The notes under the pieces: generated by a model
The model's database searches: none
Told to the model about the DNA's origin: nothing
Seen by the model: only the letters and a program-made list of their open reading frames with translations
Position numbers and translations under genes: made by a program
NCBI GenBank assembly: GCA_016874235.1
Contig: VGUJ01000003.1
Location: 1 to 64,000 of the forward strand
Length of the DNA stretch: 64,000 bases
Direction: 5' to 3'
Source: Gammaproteobacteria bacterium
Lineage (GTDB): Bacteria; Pseudomonadota; Gammaproteobacteria; Steroidobacterales; Steroidobacteraceae
In this document: one piece after another, positions 17,236 through 26,522 of the stretch
Layout of the letters: each line of letters starts with the position of its first letter
Numbering within the stretch: position 1 is the stretch's first letter

Positions 17236-17816
17236 TGTCGAGGCTGGAGCCTGCAATCCGACTTCTACTGATCGTCAACCTGGCGGTGTTCGGGCTGCAG
17301 TGGTGGATGCCCTCGCTCATCGATCAGTTTGCGTTATGGCCACTCGCCAGCAACTTCCAACCCTGGCAACTCGTGACCTATGCATTCCTGCATGGCGGGT
17401 TCGCGCACATCGCATTCAACATGATTGGACTCGTGACCTTCGGCAATGAACTTGAACAGTATTGGGGTACGCGACGACTGTTGACGTTTTACTTCGCGAG
17501 CGTCCTGGCGGCGGGGCTGATGCAACTTGCCGTCACGTCATCAATCGGAGAGATCGCGCCCACCGTCGGCGCTTCAGGCGGAATCTACGGCATGTTACTC
17601 GGTTTCGCGATGATGTTTCCTCACCGAAAAATCGTACCGCTGATTCCGCCGATCCCGATGCCGGCTTGGTTATTCGCCGTACTCTTTGCCGGTCTCGAAC
17701 TTTATCTCGGGGTCACTGGCACCGCTGCCGGTATCGCCCACTTCGCACACCTGGGCGGCATGGTGGGCGGCTGGATCATGATCCAACGTTGGCGCCGCGG
17801 GACCCCCAGATATTGA
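17235..17816 (+). CDS. Rhomboid-family intramembrane serine protease
   Basis: This 193-residue membrane protein starts at the ATG at 17235 (TGATG overlap with the hydrolase). It has about six transmembrane segments. The catalytic serine lies in GASGGIYGML and the catalytic histidine in GIAHFAHLGGMVGG. HGGFAHIAFNMIGL is the conserved second-helix His/Asn region that forms the oxyanion hole. Rhomboids cleave single-pass membrane proteins within the bilayer. It converges on the MATE gene with a 41-base overlap of the coding ends. Confidence 0.9.
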   Translation: MSRLEPAIRLLLIVNLAVFGLQWWMPSLIDQFALWPLASNFQPWQLVTYAFLHGGFAHIAFNMIGLVTFGNELEQYWGTRRLLTFYFASVLAAGLMQLAVTSSIGEIAPTVGASGGIYGMLLGFAMMFPHRKIVPLIPPIPMPAWLFAVLFAGLELYLGVTGTAAGIAHFAHLGGMVGGWIMIQRWRRGTPRY

Positions 17817-19221
17817 TCTGCTGCCAGCGCCCGCTCCGCCAGCGCCAATACATGAGGGTGCCAAGCAACATCGCGTAGCTCATGAGGGCGAGCCATCCAC
17901 CGAGCGCGCCGAGTCCGAGTTGAGGTAGACCGTCGACCCACGCGCCGCTCGAATCAAAGATCAGCACGTGTGAGAGCGGAACAAAAATCACCCACGACAA
18001 CACGATCGCGACGCCCGCGGGGACGCTCGTATCCCCCGCTGCACGAAGTGCAAAACTCGATCCGAAATAAAGACCATCAAACATCTGGTAGCACGCTGCA
18101 GGCAACAAAAGGATGAGCGCCGTCGAGACGACCGCCGTAGCGTTGATATCCGCAGGATTGATGAAGAGCGGCATCAACCACGGACCGATGACAAGAAGAA
18201 GCAACGCGACGGAGAGCATCAGGGCCGAACAAGAGCGAGCAACGAACGTACCAAGTCGCATCGCCCATTCTCGATCGCCCGCACCGATGGCCTGACCGAC
18301 AACCGTCGTGCCGGCGGCCGCAAGCCCCAAAGCGGGCATGTAGGCGATGGAGGTCAGCATGATGACGATCTGGGTCGCGGCCGCTCCGACTTTTCCGACC
18401 TGAGTCACCATGAGCTGCATGATGGCCACACCGAGTACGTCAGCGCCGTACATGATGCCGACCGGCAAGCCCACCGCCAATTGACGTCGGATCATCGAGA
18501 GCCGCGGCCGCCATGTCGCGAGCGTCTTGTAACGCCGAGCAAGATCTCCGCGCAGGAGAAACATGATGCCGACCACAAGCCCGATGAACTGGGCCAAGTT
18601 CGTCCCCCAGGCCGCCCCCGCCATACCCATCTCGAGTTCGAACATGAAGAACTGATTGGCCGGAACATTCGCGAGTGTCGTGACGACGGCAACGATGAAC
18701 GTCAACTTGGTGGCGCCGATTCCGTTGAAGAAGCTCACCAAGCCCCAACTCATGGCGCCGAGGAACGCGCCTGCCAATCGAGGCTCCCAATACTCCTCCG
18801 CCATACCACGAATTCCTGGCTCCAGATTGAACAGCGCGAGAATCGGACCTCCCGCCCAGGCTGCAATCAGGAACAGAGGCAACGCCGCGATGGACGCCCA
18901 CAGCGTGTTCCAGAGGCACTGAGAGGCACGAGCGCGGCGACCCGCCCCATCGGCCTGCGATACGAACGACTGAGTCGCCAGTCCCACGCCGCCCAAAATT
19001 AAAATTGCGCAGGACATCAACCAGTAGATGGCGCCCATCGCGGCCACGGCGTCGGTCGACAATCGACCGATGAACCAGGTGTCTGTCAGGTTGAGAAGCG
19101 CCTGGATGGCATTGGTCACCATCAGTGGTGCCGCAATTTTGAGCAGCGCCCTCTTATCGACACGCAGCCGACCCTGTCCGTCACGGAGTGCGACGGGCAA
19201 TCGCGAGACATCGTCCGTCAT
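17776..19221 (-). CDS. MATE-family multidrug/toxin efflux transporter
   Basis: This 481-residue protein starts at the ATG at 19221, which overlaps the upstream transporter stop as ATGA. It has about 12 hydrophobic segments in two repeats, with the MATE-typical opening APLMVTNAIQALLNLTDTWF and the segment LPVGIMYGADVLGVAIMQLM beginning the second half. Such carriers export cationic or organic compounds in exchange for Na+ or H+. It is the last member of the long ccm transcription unit and overlaps the rhomboid gene by 41 bases at its 3' end. Confidence 0.87.
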   Translation of the reverse strand: MTDDVSRLPVALRDGQGRLRVDKRALLKIAAPLMVTNAIQALLNLTDTWFIGRLSTDAVAAMGAIYWLMSCAILILGGVGLATQSFVSQADGAGRRARASQCLWNTLWASIAALPLFLIAAWAGGPILALFNLEPGIRGMAEEYWEPRLAGAFLGAMSWGLVSFFNGIGATKLTFIVAVVTTLANVPANQFFMFELEMGMAGAAWGTNLAQFIGLVVGIMFLLRGDLARRYKTLATWRPRLSMIRRQLAVGLPVGIMYGADVLGVAIMQLMVTQVGKVGAAATQIVIMLTSIAYMPALGLAAAGTTVVGQAIGAGDREWAMRLGTFVARSCSALMLSVALLLLVIGPWLMPLFINPADINATAVVSTALILLLPAACYQMFDGLYFGSSFALRAAGDTSVPAGVAIVLSWVIFVPLSHVLIFDSSGAWVDGLPQLGLGALGGWLALMSYAMLLGTLMYWRWRSGRWQQINIWGSRGANVGS

Positions 19222-20507
19222 TGATCCGTTGCTCGCGTCTCGCTTCGGGCGAAGACCGTCCCGAGCCATAGTGCGACGATAAGCATCACGGCGCTCACGC
19301 CAGCGAGCACCCATGAGACGCCGGCGAGCCCGAGCCCCGCGACTAAGGGATAGGTGAGCTGGCTGACACTGTCCCCGCCCCGCTGAAGCAAGGTGTCGAT
19401 TAAACTTTTACTTTTGAACTTGCTCTCGGGGTCGAGAACGGTGAAGAGCATTTCGCGTGATGGCTTGAAAAGCCCGTAGTCGACGGCGCGACGAATGACC
19501 TGCGTGACGATCAAGACGATACCGACCGGCATGAGCGCAAGCAGCACCAGTGAGCCGATCAAAATCACGGGAACGAGCCCGAGCGCCGCACGAAGCCCAC
19601 CCCTCGAGGCCACCCAACCCACGACCAGAGTCTGAAAGATCAGGGCTAATACACTGACCGACAGATCGATCCGCGCGAACAAGGCCGCCCGCTCGGTCAA
19701 GGTCGCATACGCCGCCTCGACATACTCGGCCTGCTCCTGATACATGAAACCGCCCAATATCTGACCGCCGACGATGAGCCCTGCGATTGCGATCAGAAAA
19801 GGAGACGTCACGAGCCGCTTGAGATCGTCGACTGCCCGGCCACCCACCGGAAGCGCCAATCGCTCGTTGGGGTCGATGCCCGAACCCTCGCTACGCGCCT
19901 CGAAAAACTGCGCCTGCCGGCCAAGCACGGTTGCAAGAAGGATGACGGCACAGGCGACCAGAATCGTCGTGGTCGGACCCAGTCGCTCGACGAACAGCGC
20001 ATTGAATGCAGGGCCTGCGATCGCGCCCGCGCTCCCTCCCGCAGCGATGTAACCGAAGAGTCGTTTGGCAGAGGCCGAGCGCCACGCATCGACCATCACA
20101 CTCCAGAATACCGACACGATGAAGAGATTGAGTGAGGTCACCAACACGAAGTACGCGGCCGGCAACCACTTGTTATCCGGACTCGCGGCCATTCCAATCG
20201 CTAACGCAGAGAACAGCGCAACGACGAAGGCGTAGATCGCCGGAAACAACCACCTTCGCGGCAGGCGGGCGACCACGAACCAATAAAGCGGCAGGATCGC
20301 CATCATCACAAAGAAGGTGACGTAGAACAGATTGGCGATCTGTGAGCGTCCGACCTCGAGCGCAAACGCTTCGCGCAGACTGCGAAGCATGTAGTAACCG
20401 CCGAGCAACAAAAAATACGCACCGGCCGCCGCGAACAACGCACGCCCCTCTCCCGGCGCAATCAACCAACGCAATCGCAGCGGTGGTCGACTCGCGACCT
20501 CGCTCAC
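19218..20507 (-). CDS. MFS-type transporter related to Tlc nucleotide translocases
   Basis: This 429-residue protein has 10-12 predicted membrane helices, beginning EGRALFAAAGAYFLLLGGYY with the following LRSLREAFALEVG. That opening and the GYIAAGGSAGAIAGPAF segment are typical of the bacterial MFS group annotated beside the Tlc NTP/NDP exchangers. The substrate of free-living members is not known. It is translationally coupled at both ends: ATGA with ccmI upstream and ATGA with the MATE gene downstream. The coupling suggests co-expression with cytochrome c maturation but does not prove a role in it. Confidence 0.75.
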   Translation of the reverse strand: MSEVASRPPLRLRWLIAPGEGRALFAAAGAYFLLLGGYYMLRSLREAFALEVGRSQIANLFYVTFFVMMAILPLYWFVVARLPRRWLFPAIYAFVVALFSALAIGMAASPDNKWLPAAYFVLVTSLNLFIVSVFWSVMVDAWRSASAKRLFGYIAAGGSAGAIAGPAFNALFVERLGPTTTILVACAVILLATVLGRQAQFFEARSEGSGIDPNERLALPVGGRAVDDLKRLVTSPFLIAIAGLIVGGQILGGFMYQEQAEYVEAAYATLTERAALFARIDLSVSVLALIFQTLVVGWVASRGGLRAALGLVPVILIGSLVLLALMPVGIVLIVTQVIRRAVDYGLFKPSREMLFTVLDPESKFKSKSLIDTLLQRGGDSVSQLTYPLVAGLGLAGVSWVLAGVSAVMLIVALWLGTVFARSETRATDQ

Positions 20508-21553
20508 GGAGTCAGTCCGTCGATGACGACCGCTTTCTTGAAATCGCGACCGACGATATAGCGCGTACTGCCGATCGGATCACCACTGCGCGGCGTTGCA
20601 ATCCCGTCGCTAGAAACCTTCGCTGACACTTCAACCGTATCGTTCGGAGCGAATGTAAGGCCCTCGACCATGCTGTCGGCCTCAGTGAGCTCAATCGAAA
20701 CCGGAAACACCGCCGGCAGCCGCTTCACGGCAAGCGGCGGACCCGGTCGCCCAGGCGCTCGCACAAAGACAAACAACGTCGAACCGGGGGCAACCGATTG
20801 AGCGAGAGAAGGCTTGATCGATACCGCGACGATCACTCGCGGCTTCTCCGGTGGAGCCGTCGACGAAGACGCACTGGCACTCCGGACGCCCGAGGACGGA
20901 CCCCCGAGCTCCGGGTCGGTCGCCCCGCTCCGCAGACGCACAATCTGCTCCTGCAGAATCACACGAATGTTCTCGGGCGGACTCAGCGTCAACATTCTTT
21001 CGAATCGCTCGATGGCGAGCGGATATTCGCCCCGGCGTTGAGCCGCGACCGCTGAGAAAAACAGCGCCTTCTCGGAGTCGGGTTCGAGGATGAGCGCCTG
21101 CTCAAAGATTCGGCCTGATCGATCATCGACCGCCCCATCAGCTTGCAAGACCATCGACTCACCCAACCCGATCAAGGCCTCGGCGTTTCGTCCGTTTTCG
21201 AGTCGATCGGCACGGCGATAGGCCCGCTGTGCGAGCGGGTACTGACCGAGCGCAGCATGCGAGCGTCCGAGCATGAGCCATCCCTGCACGTCGTCGGGCT
21301 CACGCTCAAGTCGGCGCGCTAACCGACTCACTATCGCGGCGGGATTCTCAGCGACGATCTCCTCATCAGGCCAGGTCCATACACTCGCATAGCGATACAG
21401 CCCGATCGCCGATCCCGCTAAAACCACCACTACGACACCGGCGACCCAACGCTGAGAGCGATCCCGCCAAAGCGGTCGCAACATCCAAAGAAAGCCCGCC
21501 GCCGACAGAGCGATCGCAGTAGCCAGAAACACCATGAAGGCACTCGTATTCAT
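20504..21553 (-). CDS. ccmI: Cytochrome c maturation protein CcmI
   Basis: This 349-residue protein begins with a membrane segment (FMVFLATAIALSAAGFLWML), has a second one around residues 38-55, then TPR-like helices (residues about 70-205, including GWLMLGRSHAALGQYPLAQR). A C-terminal beta-rich periplasmic domain ends in YIVGRDFKKAVVIDG. CcmI/CycH holds the C-terminus of apocytochromes c and presents them to CcmF/CcmH for heme ligation. It overlaps both neighbours by 4 bases (ATGA). Confidence 0.88.
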   Translation of the reverse strand: MNTSAFMVFLATAIALSAAGFLWMLRPLWRDRSQRWVAGVVVVVLAGSAIGLYRYASVWTWPDEEIVAENPAAIVSRLARRLEREPDDVQGWLMLGRSHAALGQYPLAQRAYRRADRLENGRNAEALIGLGESMVLQADGAVDDRSGRIFEQALILEPDSEKALFFSAVAAQRRGEYPLAIERFERMLTLSPPENIRVILQEQIVRLRSGATDPELGGPSSGVRSASASSSTAPPEKPRVIVAVSIKPSLAQSVAPGSTLFVFVRAPGRPGPPLAVKRLPAVFPVSIELTEADSMVEGLTFAPNDTVEVSAKVSSDGIATPRSGDPIGSTRYIVGRDFKKAVVIDGLTP

Positions 21554-21996
21554 CGATCTCGCATCCCCTCATGTCCCGAATCGTCGGGATTGGACCCATC
21601 GGTGGGCGCCAACGTCACGCGCTGACGAATGATACGTATCGCGACGAATAGGCCGATCAAAAGAAACAAAATCGGTGTTATCCATAACCACGCGTTACGC
21701 GGTGAAAACTCAGGGCGAAACAGAATGAAATCGCCGTAGCGATCTTTCATGTGCTGTCGAATCTCCCGATCGGTCTTGCCCTCTTCGAGCAATTGACGCA
21801 CTTCACGCCGAAGATCACCGGCGAGACCGACGGGCGAGTCGGCGATCGATTGGTTCTGGCACTGCATGCAACGTAATTCGTGAGAGAGATTCCGATAACG
21901 CTCCTGCAGTGCCGGATTAGACATCTCGATCGGGTCGATTGCGAACGTCGGCGATATCCAGCACATGCTCAGCAGCAGCGGGAGGAACCGTCTCAC
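21550..21996 (-). CDS. ccmH: Cytochrome c-type biogenesis thiol protein CcmH
   Basis: This 148-residue protein has a cleavable signal (RFLPLLLSMCWISPTFA) and the redox motif LRCMQCQNQS (LRCxxC) in the periplasmic domain, then a C-terminal membrane helix (LWITPILFLLIGLFVAI). It reduces the apocytochrome CxxCH disulfide before heme attachment. It is the short form without the fused TPR domain; the TPR function is supplied by the separate ccmI next to it. ATGA overlaps join it to ccmG and ccmI. Confidence 0.95.
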   Translation of the reverse strand: MRRFLPLLLSMCWISPTFAIDPIEMSNPALQERYRNLSHELRCMQCQNQSIADSPVGLAGDLRREVRQLLEEGKTDREIRQHMKDRYGDFILFRPEFSPRNAWLWITPILFLLIGLFVAIRIIRQRVTLAPTDGSNPDDSGHEGMRDR

Positions 21997-22526
21997 GAGC
22001 TACTCCGCTCAGTCGGCAATCGCGACAGAAACTGCTTCTGCCAAACCTCTCGATTGAGAGGCCCGACATGCTTGTAGATCACGATCCCGGCCGGATCGAC
22101 GAGGAACGTTTCGGGAGCGCCATAGACCCCCCAATCGATGGCCACTTCTCCGTCGCGATCCACCGCGACGACGTCGTAGGGATCGCCGAGCTGTGACAAC
22201 CAGGACATCGCCGCTGAGTCTTCGTCCTTCCAGTTGAGACCAACCATCGGAAGGGTATCCGAGCGGGCGATCTCGAGCAGCATGTCATGTTCGTTTAGAC
22301 ATTCCGGACACCAGGTGCCCCAAACGTTGAGCAAATACCAGCGACCTCGCATCGCAGACTCTGAGAACTCGCCGGGCGATCCGAGTACGGGCAAGGTGAA
22401 GGCAGGCGCCGGCTTGCCGATGAGCGCAGACGGAATCACTGCCTTCTGAGGCGCCCGCTGAACACCGACGTACAGAACTGCCACCAGAAGAGCGAAGAAG
22501 AACGCCGGCAACAGGAAGCGCTTCAC
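21993..22526 (-). CDS. ccmG: Thiol:disulfide interchange protein CcmG/DsbE
   Basis: This 177-residue membrane-anchored thioredoxin-fold protein has an N-terminal anchor (FLLPAFFFALLVAVLYVGV) and the active site GTWCPECLNEH, the WCPxC form typical of CcmG. GVYGAPETFLVDPAG is the conserved cis-proline loop. It keeps CcmH and the apocytochrome reduced, fed by electrons from DsbD/CcdA, which are not in this window. It overlaps ccmF and ccmH by 4 bases each. Confidence 0.95.
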   Translation of the reverse strand: MKRFLLPAFFFALLVAVLYVGVQRAPQKAVIPSALIGKPAPAFTLPVLGSPGEFSESAMRGRWYLLNVWGTWCPECLNEHDMLLEIARSDTLPMVGLNWKDEDSAAMSWLSQLGDPYDVVAVDRDGEVAIDWGVYGAPETFLVDPAGIVIYKHVGPLNREVWQKQFLSRLPTERSSS

Positions 22527-24445
22527 TCGCCGGTCTCCTCTCGCCGACGATAGCGGCGATCAGTCGCCGCGACGACACCACCGATAGCCATCAGAAGCGC
22601 TGCAAACCAAACATAGTTGATCAATGGGCGAACCTGCGCCCGCACGCTCCAGCGTCCCGCACCCAGATCCTCACCGAGCGCCGCAAAGATATCGCGGCTC
22701 CACTGCATGTCGATGCCGGCCTCGGTCATCATCTGGCGCTGCACCCAGTAGTTTCTTTTTTCGGGATAAAGAATTCCGATCGGCTCTCCGTGCTCGAAGA
22801 CCTGGATCTCCCCGCGAAGCGCGTCGTAGTTCGGGCCCTCGGCGGTCTCGAGACTGAGCAGGCGATACTCGAACTCCCCCACCGTTCCCGACTCGCCCAC
22901 CGCGAGTGCGAGATCGCGCTCACGGGTGTAGGACTCGACGGCTGTCACCGAGACAACGAATAAACCGAGAGCGGCGTGGGCGATCGCCATGCCGATGACG
23001 CCCCGGCTCCAAGACAGCCCACGACGCCAACGATCGATTGGATCCACCAGCGCAGAGAAGAACAGCCACAACCCCACCCCAAAACCGAGGGGCGTCAAGA
23101 TTTTTGCGCCCTCCCACACCCCAAGCACGAGCACGAGCGTAATCAACACTCCGACGGCCAACGAAATGAGAATCGCGGCTCGACGATCACTGACGCGACC
23201 TTTCTTCCAGCTTGAATGGATGCCCACGGCAGCAAGCGCGAGTAACGGCAGGGTCGGCAGCAAAAATACCGGATCAAAATACTGTCGCCCGACAGATAGG
23301 GTGCCGAGCCCCAAGGCATCAGAGATGAGCGGCGCCATCGTGCCCGCAAACACCGCTCCCGCCGCGACGATAAGCAAAATATTGTTAAACAACAGGAACG
23401 ATTCTCGCGCCGTGAACTCGAAACCCGCCTCACTGCGAAGCAGCGGCGCGCGCCATGCGTAAAGTGTCAGCGCTCCACCGATGATGATGACGAGGAATGC
23501 AAGGATGAACATGCCCCGGGCGGGATCCGCTGCGAACGAGTGAACGGATACCAACACGCCGGAGCGAACGAGAAAAGTACCGAGTAGCGACAACGAAAAT
23601 CCAAGGATCGCGAGCAGTAACGTCCAGCTCTTGAAGAGCCCCCGCTTCTCCGTCACCGCAAGCGAGTGGATGAGTGCCGTCGCCACGAGCCACGGCATAA
23701 ACGACGCATTTTCGACGGGATCCCAGAACCAGTAGCCGCCCCAGCCGAGCTCGTAGTACGCCCACCAGCTTCCAAGCGCGATACCGACAGTGAGAAACGC
23801 CCAGGCGATCGTCGTCCAGGGTCGTGTCCAGCGCGCCCAGGCCTGATCGAGACGCCCCTCGATCATCGCCGCGCAAGCGAAGGCAAACGCCACGGCAAGC
23901 CCCACGTAACCCGCGTACAGCATCGGCGGATGTGCCGCGAGCGCAGGGTCTTGCAGAAGAGGATTGAGATCACGCCCGTCGGGCGCCGCCGGCTCGAGTC
24001 GCATGAACGGGTTTGAAGTAAAGAGCGTGAAGGCCAGAAACCCCAAGCTCACGAGCCCGAGAACGCCGAGAACTCGCGCAGCGAACGATGACGGCAAGCT
24101 CTTTGACAGCAAGGCGACGGCTAATGTCCAGGCGACGAGGATCCACGCCCACAGCAGCAGCGACCCTTCATGAGCGCCCCACACGGCCGCAACGCGATAC
24201 CCCACTGGCAACGCCGAATTTGAATTGGCGGCAACGTACTTAACAGAGAAGTCGTTCTGTACGAAGGCGGCGATCAGCACTGCCAACGACAGCGTGGTAG
24301 TCCAGAACTGAACCGTGACGGCGGGCCGAACGGCTGCGGTCCAGGAGTCGCGACCGAGCCAAGGTCCCGCAATTCCGAAGACAGATTGAGCCATCGCCGC
24401 CAGTAGCGCCAACACCATCGCGAACAGTCCGATCTCTGCGAGCAT
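22523..24445 (-). CDS. ccmF: Cytochrome c heme lyase subunit CcmF
   Basis: This 640-residue polytopic membrane protein carries the WWD signature in WGGYWFWDPVENASFMPW together with the periplasmic histidine regions of the family. A large periplasmic loop lies near the C-terminus (residues about 510-600), before the last helix. CcmF takes heme from holo-CcmE and ligates it to apocytochrome c together with CcmH and CcmI. It begins one base after the ccmE stop and overlaps ccmG by 4 bases. Confidence 0.96.
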   Translation of the reverse strand: MLAEIGLFAMVLALLAAMAQSVFGIAGPWLGRDSWTAAVRPAVTVQFWTTTLSLAVLIAAFVQNDFSVKYVAANSNSALPVGYRVAAVWGAHEGSLLLWAWILVAWTLAVALLSKSLPSSFAARVLGVLGLVSLGFLAFTLFTSNPFMRLEPAAPDGRDLNPLLQDPALAAHPPMLYAGYVGLAVAFAFACAAMIEGRLDQAWARWTRPWTTIAWAFLTVGIALGSWWAYYELGWGGYWFWDPVENASFMPWLVATALIHSLAVTEKRGLFKSWTLLLAILGFSLSLLGTFLVRSGVLVSVHSFAADPARGMFILAFLVIIIGGALTLYAWRAPLLRSEAGFEFTARESFLLFNNILLIVAAGAVFAGTMAPLISDALGLGTLSVGRQYFDPVFLLPTLPLLALAAVGIHSSWKKGRVSDRRAAILISLAVGVLITLVLVLGVWEGAKILTPLGFGVGLWLFFSALVDPIDRWRRGLSWSRGVIGMAIAHAALGLFVVSVTAVESYTRERDLALAVGESGTVGEFEYRLLSLETAEGPNYDALRGEIQVFEHGEPIGILYPEKRNYWVQRQMMTEAGIDMQWSRDIFAALGEDLGAGRWSVRAQVRPLINYVWFAALLMAIGGVVAATDRRYRRREETGE

Positions 24446-24446
24446 G

Positions 24447-24923
24447 TCAGGTTCCAGTTTGAGGTGCGGCGCGGATATCCGGGTTCACCGGCATTACGCC
24501 ACCGTGTTTTTCTTTGATGGCTTTGGCCACTTCGGGCGGCATGTAGTTTTCGTCGTGCTTGGCCAAGATTTCATCCGCGACGAACACACCGTTTGATCCC
24601 AGACGACCATGGGCGACAACACCCTGGTTTTCTCTGAAGAGATCCGGAACGACGCCCGTGTAGACCACACGCACATCATGCTTGAAATCGGTCACGACAA
24701 AGCTCATGTCGAGACTGCCTGCCTCGCGATCGACCGTGCCGGGGCGAACCATGCCGCCGAGACGGAACCGCTTTTCGATGGGCGCATCTCCCGCCGCCAC
24801 CTGCGACGGATCGAAAAAAAACATCACGTTCTCGCGAAACGCATTCAAGGCCAGAACGCCGGCGAGCGATACGCCCGCGAGGATTCCAACAACCAGCGTG
24901 ATTCGACGTTGACGCGGCGTCAT
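24447..24923 (-). CDS. ccmE: Heme chaperone CcmE
   Basis: This 158-residue protein has an N-terminal anchor and an OB-fold periplasmic domain. The heme-binding motif is HDENYMPPEV near the C-terminus, with the histidine that bonds heme covalently and the tyrosine that ligates iron. FRLGGMVRPGTV is the conserved first strand of the OB fold. It accepts heme from CcmC and gives it to CcmF. It overlaps ccmD by 4 bases. Confidence 0.96.
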   Translation of the reverse strand: MTPRQRRITLVVGILAGVSLAGVLALNAFRENVMFFFDPSQVAAGDAPIEKRFRLGGMVRPGTVDREAGSLDMSFVVTDFKHDVRVVYTGVVPDLFRENQGVVAHGRLGSNGVFVADEILAKHDENYMPPEVAKAIKEKHGGVMPVNPDIRAAPQTGT

Positions 24924-25090
24924 GTCGTACTCCCCTCATCTTCGAGATCGAAACGGCGACGGGCCTCCTGCTTCGCCCCATCGTGGGCACGGCGGGCAAT
25001 CAGGACATTCGCGACGATGGCGATCAGAGTGACGAGATAGGCAGGCCACAAGAAGACGGCGTACCCGCCCATGGCAAAAAACTCGGTCAT
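24920..25090 (-). CDS. ccmD: Heme exporter subunit CcmD
   Basis: This 56-residue single-pass protein starts at the ATG at 25090, which overlaps the ccmC stop as ATGA; a longer frame to 25111 is not needed. It shows the CcmD pattern FFAMGGYAVFLWPAYLVTL followed by a charged cytoplasmic tail. CcmD is needed to release holo-CcmE from the CcmABC complex. Confidence 0.92.
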   Translation of the reverse strand: MTEFFAMGGYAVFLWPAYLVTLIAIVANVLIARRAHDGAKQEARRRFDLEDEGSTT

Positions 25091-25821
25091 CGAAGTACCT
25101 CTCGAATCCAACTCGCCGTTCGCTCACGACGCAGGATCTCGGCGCGCAGACGAACGAGCATCACCGCGGCGAAATAAAGCGTGAAACCGAGCAGCATCAT
25201 GAGCAAGGGTGCGAGCATATCGAAGGGCATCGAGGGTCGATCCATTTTCATGACCGACGGCGCTTGATGGATGGAATTCCACCACTCCACGGAGTAGCGG
25301 ATGATCGGGATGTTGACGACACCGACGATCGCGAGCACGGCGCTCGCCTTGTCGGCGCGGCCGAGATCGTCGATTCCGGCGCGCAGACCCATGTAGCCCA
25401 AATAGAGGAACAGCAGGATCAGTTGGGCGGTCAGGCGCGGATCCCACACCCAATACGTACCCCACATCGGTTTGCCCCAGAGCATGCCGGTCAGCAGAGA
25501 CACCGCGGTGAACCACGCACCCACCCCCGCGCAGCTGGCGGCCACGGCATGGGCCACTTTCATGCGCCAGATGAGTCCGACGGCCGCCGCCGACGCCATC
25601 ACGCCATAAATCATGACCGCCAACCAAGCCGACGGCGCATGCACATAAAGAATTCGGAATCCCTCACCCTGCTGGTAATCGGGGGGCGCGAGTACCAGTC
25701 CGCCGTAGAGCGCCGCCGCAATGAGCAACCCCGCCGGCCACGCAAACCACGGCGTTAAAGTTCCGGCGATACGGTAGATGTGAGGGGGAGAGCCGAGCCG
25801 ATGGAACCAGGTCCAGTTCAT
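25087..25821 (-). CDS. ccmC: Heme exporter membrane protein CcmC
   Basis: This 244-residue protein has six membrane helices and the tryptophan-rich WWD-type motif in GKPMWGTYWVWDPRLTAQ. Periplasmic histidines occur in VHAPSAW and in the loop VEWWNSIHQAPSV. CcmC loads heme onto CcmE. It starts 11 bases after the ccmB stop, and its end overlaps the ccmD start. Confidence 0.95.
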   Translation of the reverse strand: MNWTWFHRLGSPPHIYRIAGTLTPWFAWPAGLLIAAALYGGLVLAPPDYQQGEGFRILYVHAPSAWLAVMIYGVMASAAAVGLIWRMKVAHAVAASCAGVGAWFTAVSLLTGMLWGKPMWGTYWVWDPRLTAQLILLFLYLGYMGLRAGIDDLGRADKASAVLAIVGVVNIPIIRYSVEWWNSIHQAPSVMKMDRPSMPFDMLAPLLMMLLGFTLYFAAVMLVRLRAEILRRERTASWIREVLR

Positions 25822-25832
25822 TTCATTTCCTT

Positions 25833-26522
25833 TTATTCGAGCCCGATCCGCACCGCCGCGGCCGCCGCGAGCGGCGCCAGCGTGATACCGAGAACCGCGA
25901 GCGCGCTCAACAAATAGAGCGGACCAATCTGACTTTCACCGAGGATCGCAAGTTCCGTCGCCCGAGCGCCGAAAATCAATACCGGCACTGCAAGGGGAAG
26001 CGTCAGCAAAGACAGTAGGACTCCGCCCCGCCGGACCCCCAAGGTCAGCCCGGCGCCCACGGCGCCGATCAGACTGAGGGTGATCGTGCCGAGCATCAGG
26101 GCGACGAGTATGCCGGGCATTGCGACAACTGGCACCCCGAGGGCGATCCCCAAGAGGGGCGCCATCAAGGTCAGCGGCAAACCGGTCAACAACCAGTGTG
26201 CAAGCGTCTTGGCCGCCATAAGTCCCACCAAAGGCTGGCCCGACACCACGAACTGCTCCAGCGTGCCATCGGCGGCATCTTCGCGAAACAACGATTCCAG
26301 CGCGAGCATGGACGCCAGCAACGCGGCCACCCACAACACGCCGGGCGCGATCGCACGCAGTTTGCCGAGCTCAGGCGTATATCCAAGCGGAAACAAGAGC
26401 GTGACCACCGCAAAAAACACGAGCGGCTGAATCAGCTGCGCGGGGCGTCTCACCGCCAAGCGCAGATCTCGCTCCAGGACAAGCCACGCTGCAGCGATCG
26501 TGGAGGTTCGAATGGCCGTCAC
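25833..26522 (-). CDS. ccmB: Heme exporter permease CcmB
   Basis: This 229-residue protein has six hydrophobic segments and the family opening LERDLRLAVRRPAQLIQPLVFF. It starts at a GTG at 26522 that overlaps the ccmA stop as GTGA; the longer frame to 26561 would overlap ccmA much further. CcmB is the permease half of the CcmAB ABC transporter that drives release of holo-CcmE from CcmCD. Confidence 0.94.
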   Translation of the reverse strand: MTAIRTSTIAAAWLVLERDLRLAVRRPAQLIQPLVFFAVVTLLFPLGYTPELGKLRAIAPGVLWVAALLASMLALESLFREDAADGTLEQFVVSGQPLVGLMAAKTLAHWLLTGLPLTLMAPLLGIALGVPVVAMPGILVALMLGTITLSLIGAVGAGLTLGVRRGGVLLSLLTLPLAVPVLIFGARATELAILGESQIGPLYLLSALAVLGITLAPLAAAAAVRIGLE